A DNA stretch of 10,067 nucleotides from CAYTAP01 sp964435775 (GCA_964435775.1 CAYTAP010000131.1:1-10067), one strand, 5' to 3'. Numbered from the stretch's first letter, positions 1 to 7,097 are shown. A program made the numbers and translations. Notes: generated by a model from the sequence alone, not told the origin.

Positions 1-300
1 GCGGGTTTTGTCGGAGAGGGGACAACCGCATCCATCGAGGGAGGGATTTCGCGTGATCTGCTGAAGGAAAGGTTTGCCGCAGTAGGGCTGGCCGGTCGAT
101 GTGACGTGATAAAGCGGGCAGCGGCGGCAGATGGTCAGGCGCTCATTGGCAAGAGGTGAGGTCGCCAGCGCGCCGGCGGAGCGGACACGGGCGCCGGCGG
201 ATTTGGCCATGGCGCGGGAAATCGAGGCGAGCGATCCGAATGCGCGCATCGTAAAGGGCGGAGAGGCGAAGGTATTTTTGTCGCAGCCAAGGCAGGGCAT
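1..300 (-). CDS. Cysteine-rich hypothetical protein, partial (C-terminus beyond window edge)
   Basis: An open minus-strand frame begins with ATG at 300 and stays open to base 1, giving 100 residues of a protein that continues past the left edge. An in-frame TGA two codons upstream of this ATG limits the start to here or to internal Mets (residues 18, 31). The N-terminus is MPCLGC. Residues 30-50 are an Ala/Ser/Gly/Arg-rich linker with a small internal duplication (KSAGARVRSAGALA). Then follow ICRRC (C58, C61), YCGK (C74) and GCGCPLSDKT (C91, C93). Spaced Cys pairs followed by a CGC-x-L-x-x-K segment suggest a zinc-ribbon-like domain. From memory of similar bacterial and phage hypothetical proteins, I would expect a final Cys-Pro near a terminal Trp just outside the window. 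The function is unknown. No good ribosome binding site is visible. An opposite-strand frame at 131-346 is its shadow. Confidence 0.72.
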   Translation of the reverse strand, partial: MPCLGCDKNTFASPPFTMRAFGSLASISRAMAKSAGARVRSAGALATSPLANERLTICRRCPLYHVTSTGQPYCGKPFLQQITRNPSLDGCGCPLSDKTR

Positions 301-426
301 TGTTCATGACTATCGGCGTCCGGCGGGCGATCCCCTCAACGTTTGACGGGTATTGCGGGATGGCGCCAAGAGCGTTTCAAATGACGAGCGGCTTGTCAGC
401 GGAATGATTTTATCGGAATGCAAGGG

Positions 427-454
427 TTGACCTTCGGGTACATGACGTTAGCGT
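427..454 (+). promoter_or_regulatory. Possible sigma70-type promoter for the ABC operon
   Basis: TTGACC at 427-432 is a good -35 match. A 16-bp spacer later, TAGCGT at 449-454 is only a weak -10. Transcription from here would start near 461 and give a leader of about 20 nt containing AAGGA at 474-478, ahead of the GTG at 481. The 301-480 spacer lies between divergent genes and so must hold promoters for both. No other convincing pair was found there. Tentative. Confidence 0.22.
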
Positions 455-480
455 AGGCTCTTTCGATACCGGCAAGGAAC

Positions 481-2574
481 GTGGCTACACCGACTTCGTC
501 CTCGAAAAATGCGATGAGCACGACGGCTCAAGGCAGCGCCAAGGATTCGGCGACGACCGGCACCTCCCCGGCACCGCGCGATTCCCCGTCGCCTCAATCG
601 GCCGGGTCCGACGGGGCAGCCCCGCCTCTTGATCCATTGGGACAGGGGGGCGACAAGCCCACCAACCGATTTTTGCTCTCCTGGATGTTCTCGTTCCTCC
701 AGCCGGTCAAACCGCTGGTGGTGATCGCCTGCCTTTACCTGGCGGCGTATGTCGGGGCCGAAATCCTGTTCGTTCGGCAAACCGCCGAAGCCGTCAACTT
801 CATCCAACAGCTCAAGCAAGCGCATGTGCTGACCCACCAGCCGTTCTGGAGCTGGTTTTTCAGCAACGAATCATTCCCCAGCGATCTGCGGTATGTGATC
901 GCCGTGCTGGCGGCGCTGGCGATTGCGATGACGGTGACGCGTTACCTCCGCGAAGTCGCCAACGCGAAGTTGAGCATGACGATGGTCTTCTACATCCGGG
1001 AAGCCGTCTATGACAAATTGCAGCGGGTGGGCTTTCGTTTTCATGATGAAGTGCCGACGGGGCAGTTGATCAACCGCGCGCTGACGGATTTGCAGAACGT
1101 CCGCGCCTTTGTCCAGTCCTCCGTTCTCATCATCGTTGAAATGGTGCTCATCGTCGGCGGGTACATCCTGCTCATTCTCACGCGAAGCCCGTGGGTGGCG
1201 CTTCTGGCGCTGGCGCCGTTGCCGATCTGGACGTGGTACATCCTGCGTTTCAGTCGAAAGGCCCAGCCGTATCTCAAGGCCGTCATGGATTCGGGGGACA
1301 AGGATGTGTCGATCATCACCGAAAACATCGCCGGGGTTCATGTCGTTAAGGCATTCGCCACCGAGCCCCAGGAGATCAACAAGTATCACGCGAACGTCAC
1401 GACCTTTTTCGGCCGCGTGATGGACCGCATCCGACTGTTCGCCAACTTCACGCCGGTCATTCGATTGATCGCGACGGCATCGTATCTGTCCCTCTTCCTG
1501 GCCGGCGGGATTTTGCTCGTGAAGGGGTCGATGAAGGTCGGCGACTTTCTGATTCTCGGCTCGGCGATGGGCGCGATCCTCGGACGCCTGCAGCAGGTGC
1601 AGGTCATCAACGAGCAATATCAAAACGCGATCGTCTCCGCACAACGCCTGTATGAAATCCTGAGCGCCGCCCCAACCGCGCCGGAGAAGCCGGACGCCAT
1701 TGAGCTGCCCCCCGGTCCCGGCGCAGTGCGCTTCGATCGGGTTACATTTGGATATAACCCGCTCAAGCCGGTCCTGCATGACATCGACATCGACATCCCC
1801 GGCGGGAGCGTGGTTGCGGTGGTCGGACCGACGGGCGCGGGCAAATCGACGCTCGTCAACTTGATTTCGCGCTTTTATGACCCGGCACAGGGTCGCATCC
1901 TGATTGACGGGGTGGATCTGCGCGATGTGACGCTCGCCAGCCTGCGCTCGCAGGTCGCCGTCGTGTTTCAGGAAACCTACCTGTTCACCGACAGCGTGTC
2001 GGCCAACATCGCCTATGGGCATGAATACCTTCGCGCCGGCGAGATTGAAGCCGCGGCGAGGCTCGCGCAGGCGCATGAGTTCATCGAACAACTGCCCCAT
2101 GGATACAACACGATCCTCGGCGAGCGAGGCGCTTCGCTCAGCGGCGGGCAGCGCCAGCGCCTGGCGATCGCGCGGGCGATTCTCGCCAACCCCAGAATTC
2201 TGATCCTGGACGATGCGACCGCGGCCATCGACGCCGAGACCGAAGACCTGATTCGCCGGGCGATGCGGTTTGTGATGAAGGGTCGAACGACGTTCTTGAT
2301 CGCGCATCGGATCAGCAGCGTAAAGCGCGCCGATGTGGTGCTGGTGCTGGAACACGGACGGATCACGCAAAAGGGGACGCATGAGGAGCTCATGCGGACT
2401 GCGGGCCATTACCGTGACATCGCCTATGCGCAGTTTTATGGCAACAGCGAGCCGAAGGAGGCGTCGGCCGAACAAGCGCCATCGCACATGGATCGCGTGG
2501 GCATGGAGCGCCCGGCGGTCAGCCATGGCGACGGTGGTTTGAAAGAAACCTCGGGGGAGAGTATCAGCGTATGA
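481..2574 (+). CDS. ABC exporter half-transporter, subunit A (TMD-NBD; Asp at the catalytic Glu position)
   Basis: This is a type IV (ABCB-like) half-transporter of 697 residues. A Ser/Pro/Ala-rich, probably disordered N-terminus (1-60) precedes six predicted membrane helices (about 75-97, 137-155, 215-233, 238-255, 326-347, 350-368). The nucleotide-binding domain (about 415-650) shows Walker A GPTGAGKST (449-457), Q-loop Q497, signature LSGGQ (553-557), Walker B ILILDD (573-578), D-loop AAID (581-584) and H-loop H609. Residue D578 stands where the catalytic Glu normally is, as in the degenerate-site subunit of heterodimeric exporters such as TM287/288 and BmrCD. A hydrophilic tail of about 40 residues follows the NBD. 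The GTG start is chosen because an in-frame stop lies at 454-456 and AAGGA sits at 474-478, although only 2 nt away; ATG at 514 is the alternative. It overlaps the next gene by 4 bp (ATGA), which implies translational coupling. The substrate is unknown. Confidence 0.93.
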   Translation: MATPTSSSKNAMSTTAQGSAKDSATTGTSPAPRDSPSPQSAGSDGAAPPLDPLGQGGDKPTNRFLLSWMFSFLQPVKPLVVIACLYLAAYVGAEILFVRQTAEAVNFIQQLKQAHVLTHQPFWSWFFSNESFPSDLRYVIAVLAALAIAMTVTRYLREVANAKLSMTMVFYIREAVYDKLQRVGFRFHDEVPTGQLINRALTDLQNVRAFVQSSVLIIVEMVLIVGGYILLILTRSPWVALLALAPLPIWTWYILRFSRKAQPYLKAVMDSGDKDVSIITENIAGVHVVKAFATEPQEINKYHANVTTFFGRVMDRIRLFANFTPVIRLIATASYLSLFLAGGILLVKGSMKVGDFLILGSAMGAILGRLQQVQVINEQYQNAIVSAQRLYEILSAAPTAPEKPDAIELPPGPGAVRFDRVTFGYNPLKPVLHDIDIDIPGGSVVAVVGPTGAGKSTLVNLISRFYDPAQGRILIDGVDLRDVTLASLRSQVAVVFQETYLFTDSVSANIAYGHEYLRAGEIEAAARLAQAHEFIEQLPHGYNTILGERGASLSGGQRQRLAIARAILANPRILILDDATAAIDAETEDLIRRAMRFVMKGRTTFLIAHRISSVKRADVVLVLEHGRITQKGTHEELMRTAGHYRDIAYAQFYGNSEPKEASAEQAPSHMDRVGMERPAVSHGDGGLKETSGESISV

Positions 2575-4550
2575 ACGCCACCGACTCCAACACGGCGGCG
2601 GCAACGCCCGGGGGCGCGGGGAACAACGCGCCCAGGGGAAAAGCGCCGAAGCATCTGAGCTGGCTGCCGAAGTTGCGCCATCGTCCGAAAATGGCGGCGC
2701 ACATCATCACGGGGGGCATCGCCGCCGCTGACGATGAAAGGGAGGAGGATCGTTATCGTCCGATCAACTGGACGCTCATCCGCCGGCTGCTGGGGCTGCT
2801 TGCCCCTTACAAGTGGCGCTATGCCAGCGGGATTGCCATGGGCATGGTCATGGTGCTCCTTGAACTGCAAGGCCCGCGGTTCATCCAGATGATCATCGAC
2901 CGCGCCGCGTCCCTGCACCAAAGCGCCGACGCCGCATCCCCGGCCGCCCAGCGCGCGGCGATCATGTACGTCGTCGGCGTCATTGGCGTCTGGGCGGCGG
3001 TGGTCGTCGTTGCGATTCTGCTCCAGCGCTGGGCGATCCTGGTCATGACACGGGCCGGGGAGAGCGTGCAATTCGACATTCGGCGCAGCATGTTCGGCAA
3101 GCTCCAGCAATTGTCGATGAGCTTTTACGACAAGACCAAACTCGGGCGCATCATCAGCCGCTGCACGAGTGACATCAACTCGATGCGTGAGATCAACGTC
3201 TGGGGGCTCGATCAATACATCAAGAACGCGCTGATCATGAGCTTCGCGGCCGCGATGATGCTCTATTACACGCCCTGGCAGCTTTTCGCGTCGGTCGCGT
3301 GGCTGGGGGTCGTGCTGTACGTCAGCAATCATTTCTATCGCAAGCGCATGGCGGTCATGTGGCAGACGGTCCGCGAGGGGTTCACGAAGGTTTCAACCAA
3401 TCTCGCGGAAAACATCACCGGCATCCGTGTCGTCACGGCGTTCAACCGGCAGGTATCGAACCTGTGGATGTTCAACAACCTCCAGGTCGTCAATACCGCC
3501 AACAATGTCCGCGCCGCCCGGATGAACGGGCTGTACCAGCCGATGCTCTCACTCATCGGCGTCATTGGGAAGGTGATCATTCTCGCGTACGGCGGCTACC
3601 TCGTCGTCAGCGGGCGCATGGTTGGGTCGGGAAGCGTCGGCGCGGTGGTGGCGGCGTACCTCTACTGGGACGCCTTCATGGGTCCGATCCTCAACTTCGG
3701 GAACCTCTCCAACCAGCTCATGATGGCGATGGCCGGCGCCGAGCGGGTCTTCAACCTGCTGGACATGAATCCGGACGTGCAGGACATGCCCGATGCCAGG
3801 CCGCTGCCGCGCATCGAGGGGCGCGTGACGTTTGAAAACGTCACCTTCGGCTACGTGCCCGATCGCCCGGTGCTGCACGATGTGAGCTTCGACGCGCATC
3901 CGGGGCAGATGGTTGCGCTCGTCGGGGCGACGGGTTCGGGCAAGAGTTCCATCATCTCGCTTATATCCCGATTCTATCAGCCACAGCAGGGGCGCGTGCT
4001 CGTCGATGGGCATGACATTCGGCATGTCACCGGCGAATCGCTCCACAAGCAAACCGGGCTTGTCCTTCAGGTCAACTATCTGTTCACCGGCACGGTCATG
4101 CAGAACATCCGCTATGCCCGACCGGATGCCACTGAAGCCGAGGTCATCGCGGCGGCGCAGGCGATCGGCTCGTATGAATCAATCATGTCGCTGGCCGGAG
4201 GCTTTGATGCGGATGTCGGGGAGCGCGGGGCGAACATGTCGCTGGGGCAGCGGCAATTGATCTGCTTCACCCGCGCCTTTTTGGCCGACCCGCGGATCTT
4301 CATGCTCGACGAGGCGACAAGCGCCGTGGACACGGGGACCGAGCAGATGATCCAATCCTCGCTTGAGCGATTATTGGCCGGGCGGACGACGTTCATCGTC
4401 GCCCATCGGTTGAGCACGATCAAAAAAGCGGACATCATCATGGTGATCGACGCCGGGCGAATTGTGGAGCGGGGAACCCATGATGAGTTGATCGCCGCGA
4501 AGGGGAAATATGCACATCTGTACGAGCAATTTGTGACGCAGACCGGATGA
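2571..4550 (+). CDS. ABC exporter half-transporter, subunit B (TMD-NBD; catalytic Glu present, atypical signature)
   Basis: This 659-residue partner of the upstream half-transporter has a hydrophilic N-terminal extension of about 65 residues, then six predicted helices (about 84-105, 131-152, 215-232, 237-254, 325-347, 356-378) and an NBD (about 418-655). NBD motifs are Walker A GATGSGKSS (452-460), Q-loop Q500, signature MSLGQ (556-560) instead of LSGGQ, Walker B IFMLD with E581, D-loop SAVD (584-587) and H-loop H612. In the expected head-to-tail dimer, this Walker A/B with E581 faces the perfect LSGGQ of subunit A and makes the competent ATPase site. The MSLGQ would pair with subunit A's Asp-bearing Walker B as the degenerate site. 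GGGGGAGA at 2553-2560 lies 10 nt before the ATG. The gene probably encodes the second half of a membrane exporter for lipids, peptides or drugs; no motif indicates which. Confidence 0.93.
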   Translation: MNATDSNTAAATPGGAGNNAPRGKAPKHLSWLPKLRHRPKMAAHIITGGIAAADDEREEDRYRPINWTLIRRLLGLLAPYKWRYASGIAMGMVMVLLELQGPRFIQMIIDRAASLHQSADAASPAAQRAAIMYVVGVIGVWAAVVVVAILLQRWAILVMTRAGESVQFDIRRSMFGKLQQLSMSFYDKTKLGRIISRCTSDINSMREINVWGLDQYIKNALIMSFAAAMMLYYTPWQLFASVAWLGVVLYVSNHFYRKRMAVMWQTVREGFTKVSTNLAENITGIRVVTAFNRQVSNLWMFNNLQVVNTANNVRAARMNGLYQPMLSLIGVIGKVIILAYGGYLVVSGRMVGSGSVGAVVAAYLYWDAFMGPILNFGNLSNQLMMAMAGAERVFNLLDMNPDVQDMPDARPLPRIEGRVTFENVTFGYVPDRPVLHDVSFDAHPGQMVALVGATGSGKSSIISLISRFYQPQQGRVLVDGHDIRHVTGESLHKQTGLVLQVNYLFTGTVMQNIRYARPDATEAEVIAAAQAIGSYESIMSLAGGFDADVGERGANMSLGQRQLICFTRAFLADPRIFMLDEATSAVDTGTEQMIQSSLERLLAGRTTFIVAHRLSTIKKADIIMVIDAGRIVERGTHDELIAAKGKYAHLYEQFVTQTG

Positions 4551-4551
4551 A

Positions 4552-4650
4552 GGGAATTTTCGATTTTTGATTGTTGATTTTCGATGGGCATGACCCGCCC
4601 CCTGATTTCAATCAAAAATCAAAAATCCACAATCGAAAATCAAAAATCCC
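4552..4650. repeat. A/T-rich heptamer repeat arranged as a long imperfect inverted repeat
   Basis: The left side (4557-4585) is built of 7-bp units of the type GATTTT(C/T). The right side (4611-4646) is built of their complement, ATCAAAA, ATCCACA, ATCGAAA. Arms 4557-4585 and 4618-4646 match at 25 of 29 positions. The match extends outward by GGGA/TCCC (4552-4555 with 4647-4650) with one extra A. The loop is 32 nt. The element begins 2 bases after the stop of the ABC operon and ends 44 bases before the next start. It may act as a terminator or processing signal, but neither arm is followed by a clear U-run, so it is annotated as a repeat. Confidence 0.75.
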
Positions 4651-4694
4651 CTTCCCGCCTAAACCGTCCCGCCAACCCAACCGATGATCCTGAT

Positions 4695-5825
4695 ATGCGT
4701 CACCGTTCACACCGTCGCGGCGTGGCTACGATTTATGCGATCGTGATCATGACCGTCCTGCTGGGCATTGCCTCGCTGGCCGTCGATTTCGGGCGCGTGC
4801 AGGTCGCCAAGGCGGAGTTGCAGCGGGCGGCGGACGCCGCGGCGCGCTATGGCGTGGTCGCGCTGAGTGATGATCGATTCAGCAATCCCGTCGGTCTGGC
4901 CAGGCAATGGGCGAAAGACGCGGCCAATGACAACCTCGTGGACGGCCGGCCGCTCGTGCTCAAAAACCAGGATATTGAGTTCATTCAAGTCGATCCAACG
5001 ACCAAGAATTATGTGGTTCTCACGGGCAATCACCGCAGGAACGCCAATGGGTTGAGGATTCTGCCCAAGCTGACCGATGGTCGCGGCAACTCGGTTCCAC
5101 TCATGTTTGGATGGATCGCCGGATTGGACACAATGTCCATCACGTCCGTCACCTCCACGATTTATGTCGTGCCGAGGATCGATTGGAACCAGGAGGTCCC
5201 CGCCACGCGAAACCCCTGGCTGGCCGGGATGCCCAATGGAACCGTCGCCAATCCCGGCAATCCGCACAACAACCCCGACTACGCCGGTCTGCGCCAGTAC
5301 TACAAGGCCGATGGTTCACGCAACGGGCCACCGATGGATACCTCGCCAATGCTTGTGACCAATCTCCCCATCGTCCCCGGCCAGCCCCTGAACTTCGCGC
5401 AGATCGGCGGAACCGCCAATCACCTCCCCTCCGATCAGAACTTCGCGCCTGACGGCAATACTTCGTTCATCACCGACAACTTTGGCGGCGCGGAAAATGG
5501 GATGGCCAATCTCCGAAGTCCGATCAATGCGTTGGTCGGCGTGTTTCTAAGTGACGGTCGGCCTGATCGGCAAGGATCGCCTCCGTCCACACTGGATTTC
5601 ACGACGCCGCAAAGCCGAAATTTTCAAACCCTCAGCCCGCAGCTTCGCCAGCCGTTTTTCATCGGCGACGGGAAGGACGACAACGGCAACCCCCAGAACT
5701 TCGTCATTCCCGCCGGAGCGACGCGGCTGTATCTGGGGATCATGGATGGGTATGAGTGGAACAACAACCAAGGCGTGTTGAATCCCACCGCGACCCGTCC
5801 GAAAACGATCATCGTCATCAAGTAG
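4695..5825 (+). CDS. TadE/TadG-like membrane-anchored protein with C-terminal lectin-like domain
   Basis: The 376-residue protein starts MRHRSHRRGVATIYA. A basic patch and a single helix (about 10-31) are followed by VDFGR and then ELQRAADAAARYG (41-53). This is the hallmark N-terminus of TadE/TadG-like (Flp pilus-assembly) proteins, which places the rest outside the cytoplasm. Residues 85-160 are typical of TadG-like extracytoplasmic regions. Residues 220-376 read like the beta-rich domain of many PEP-CTERM and planctomycete surface proteins: GVFLSDGRP, QPFFIGDG, IPAGATRLYLGIMDGYEWNNNQG. That domain resembles a PA-IL/LecA-like, possibly calcium-dependent carbohydrate-binding fold (inferred). 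The frame is open back to 4584, but those codons translate the heptamer repeat, so ATG 4695 is preferred; no Shine-Dalgarno is seen. No other tad/flp genes are nearby. The likely role is at the cell surface or in adhesion. Confidence 0.82.
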   Translation: MRHRSHRRGVATIYAIVIMTVLLGIASLAVDFGRVQVAKAELQRAADAAARYGVVALSDDRFSNPVGLARQWAKDAANDNLVDGRPLVLKNQDIEFIQVDPTTKNYVVLTGNHRRNANGLRILPKLTDGRGNSVPLMFGWIAGLDTMSITSVTSTIYVVPRIDWNQEVPATRNPWLAGMPNGTVANPGNPHNNPDYAGLRQYYKADGSRNGPPMDTSPMLVTNLPIVPGQPLNFAQIGGTANHLPSDQNFAPDGNTSFITDNFGGAENGMANLRSPINALVGVFLSDGRPDRQGSPPSTLDFTTPQSRNFQTLSPQLRQPFFIGDGKDDNGNPQNFVIPAGATRLYLGIMDGYEWNNNQGVLNPTATRPKTIIVIK

Positions 5826-5830
5826 GTGTG

Positions 5831-5872
5831 GAAGTGGGAAGTGGGAAGTTTGAAGTGGGAAGTGGGAAGTGA
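5831..5872. repeat. Six tandem heptamers, GAAGTGG type
   Basis: Starting 6 bases after the TAG of the TadE/G-like gene there are six consecutive 7-bp units: GAAGTGG, GAAGTGG, GAAGTTT, GAAGTGG, GAAGTGG, GAAGTGA. A unit of 7 cannot keep a reading frame, and the tract is noncoding. It resembles the short tandemly repeated repetitive (STRR) heptamers described in cyanobacteria and seen in other bacterial intergenic regions. Confidence 0.88.
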
Positions 5873-5880
5873 AGACAGCG

Positions 5881-5951
5881 GGCAGTCGGCAGTGGGCAGT
5901 AAAACAAATGCAAATATCTTCTTTCTTCACTGCCCACTGCCCACTGCCGAC
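5881..5951. repeat. GGCAGTG/CACTGCC heptamers forming an inverted repeat between convergent genes
   Basis: Three GGCAGTN units (5881-5901) face three CACTGCC units (5928-5948) across an A/T-rich loop. Arms GTCGGCAGTGGGCAGT (5885-5900) and 5936-5951 are perfectly complementary over 16 bp, with alternative registers because of the 7-bp period. The structure lies between the convergent TadE/G-like and phosphatase genes, where a bidirectional terminator would be expected, but no long T-run flanks it. Confidence 0.85.
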
Positions 5952-5955
5952 TTCT

Positions 5956-5990
5956 ACTGACAACTGACGAGGGATCACGGACAACTGACT
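5956..5990. repeat. ACTGACN heptamer repeats
   Basis: ACTGACA (5956-5962) and ACTGACG (5963-5969) are adjacent, and a third copy, ACTGACT, lies at 5984-5990 just before the phosphatase stop codon. This is a third heptamer family in the same 170-bp intergenic region. Confidence 0.6.
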
Positions 5991-5993
5991 ACC

Positions 5994-6821
5994 CTACCCC
6001 ATCAGCTCCGTCAGGTCTTCTACAACCATATCCGGCCGCAATTCCTCCTTGACTCTTGTGATGTCGCGCCGGCGTGTGACGCCGGTCAGGGTGAGGATCG
6101 ATTGCATCTTCATCGCCTTGGCGCCGGCAATGTCGGTTTCGAGATTGTCGCCGATGAGCAGACAATCGGCCGGTTCCACGCCCAGCCGCTGGCAGAGCGT
6201 TTGAAAGAAGATCGGTTGCGGCTTTCCGGTGAAGGTGGGGGTGACACCTGAGGCGTAGCCGATCATCGTGCTCAAGGCGCCGGCGCCGAACTCAATGCCG
6301 CGCGGGCTGGGATAAACCCGATCCGCCGCGATCCCCACGATTGCCGCGCCCCGCCGCGCCAAGCCCAGCGCCGTCCGCTGTCGCTCTTCGGTCGCATAGA
6401 CGCATGTTGACGTGCCGACGATGATCCCATCGCACGGCTCTCCTTCGCTCTCCACCCAGTCCACCAGCCCCTCGAGCATGTCCTGCACGCCTTCGGTCGC
6501 CAGGTTATAGATTCGGGCGCGCCGGGGTGGTGGCCCGTTCTGCCCCGGCGGGCGCTTGCCGAACACCTCCAGCACATAATCGGCCGCCGCGGCGGCGGCG
6601 GAATAAATGTGATCCGGCGCCATGTCGATCCCCATGCCATGCAGCCGCATCGACAGCCGCAACGGGCTGCTCGTGCTGTTGCTCAAACAGGCATATTTTT
6701 GTCCCGCCTCGGCCAGGTGATGAATCAGCGCCGGCGCGCCGGGCAATACATGCTCATCATGGAAGATCGTCCCGTCGAGATCAAGCAGGACCGCCTGATA
6801 TTTGCTGAAATCAATTTTCAC
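5994..6821 (-). CDS. HAD-superfamily class IIA phosphatase (NagD / p-nitrophenylphosphatase-like)
   Basis: This is a 275-residue cytoplasmic phosphohydrolase. All four HAD motifs are present: motif I DLDGT with nucleophile D14 and acid/base D16, motif II LSNST with S47, motif III TGKP with K200, and motif IV GDNLETD with D225 and D230 for Mg2+. The large insert between motifs II and III is the C2A cap typical of NagD, p-nitrophenylphosphatase and 2-phosphoglycolate phosphatases. The substrate (sugar phosphate, phosphoglycolate or nucleotide) cannot be decided from sequence. The frame remains open upstream to an ATG at 7106, but those 95 codons cross the palindromic element at 6901-7031 and look noncoding. 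GTG at 6821 places motif I at residue 14, as usual for the family. No Shine-Dalgarno is seen. It is convergent with the TadE/G-like gene and divergent from the membrane-protein gene. Confidence 0.88.
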   Translation of the reverse strand: MKIDFSKYQAVLLDLDGTIFHDEHVLPGAPALIHHLAEAGQKYACLSNSTSSPLRLSMRLHGMGIDMAPDHIYSAAAAAADYVLEVFGKRPPGQNGPPPRRARIYNLATEGVQDMLEGLVDWVESEGEPCDGIIVGTSTCVYATEERQRTALGLARRGAAIVGIAADRVYPSPRGIEFGAGALSTMIGYASGVTPTFTGKPQPIFFQTLCQRLGVEPADCLLIGDNLETDIAGAKAMKMQSILTLTGVTRRRDITRVKEELRPDMVVEDLTELMG

Positions 6822-6900
6822 CCCGGTGAGTGTAACGGCGCGCCTGGTTCCCGGCCAACAGCGCCGAAAGCGTCGTGACACAGCCGTAATAATCCGTGGC

Positions 6901-7031
6901 GGAGCAGTCAATTGGAGTGGTCGATGCTCATTGATGGAGGGCGTTGCTCCTGTAACGCCTCGGCGTTGCGGGAGCAACGCCCTCCAATTTACCCCGGCAC
7001 CGCGTGCGAGACCACAAACGTGGACTGCTCC
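6901..7031. repeat. Nested palindromic element with 9-bp terminal inverted repeats (MITE- or REP-like candidate)
   Basis: The ends are perfect inverted repeats: GGAGCAGTC (6901-6909) and GACTGCTCC (7023-7031). A second pair, GTGGTC/GACCAC (6917-6922 and 7010-7015), is nested inside, and the central hairpin at 6935-6986 inside that. AATTGGAG (6910-6917) can also pair with CTCCAATT (6982-6989). ATCCGT occurs just outside each end (6892-6897 and 7033-7038) and could be a target duplication, although the spacing is not symmetric. The element lies wholly between divergent genes. It could be a small non-autonomous mobile element, a REP-type repeat or a structured leader RNA. No copy number is available to decide. 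Confidence 0.6.
6935..6986. repeat. 25-bp-stem hairpin at the core of the palindromic element
   Basis: TGGAGGGCGTTGCTCC (6935-6950) is perfectly complementary to 6971-6986. The pairing continues without a gap through GTAACGCC (6952-6959) and GGCGTTGC (6962-6969), so bases 6935-6959 pair with 6962-6986 around a minimal loop. The only non-Watson-Crick positions are 6951/6970 and 6953/6968. Both are G-U in a plus-strand transcript and A-C in the opposite strand. Confidence 0.9.
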
Positions 7032-7097
7032 CATCCGTAGAATCGTTCGCGCAATCGTCTGGACAATCACCCCAACCGGCGGCAGGATGCGATTCTT

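Noticed and set aside
131..346. Plus-strand frame of 71 codons at the left end
   Set aside because: It lies almost wholly opposite the minus-strand Cys-rich gene, has no family-like features, and is best explained as its shadow.
871..2604. 577-codon open frame on the minus strand opposite ABC subunit A
   Set aside because: It is rich in His/Arg/Asp with no domain motifs and is exactly antisense to a gene with complete ABC motifs, as expected from GC-rich codon bias.
2436..3332. 298-codon minus-strand frame opposite ABC subunit B
   Set aside because: It has the same antisense composition, crosses the operon junction and shows no recognisable fold.
4584..4694. N-terminal extension of the TadE/G-like protein
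   Set aside because: The codons translate the heptamer inverted repeat (repeated Lys/Asn/Gln), and the signal anchor fits a start at 4695.
5831..5951. CRISPR array
   Set aside because: Repeat units are 7 bp, adjacent and without spacers, and no cas gene is present.
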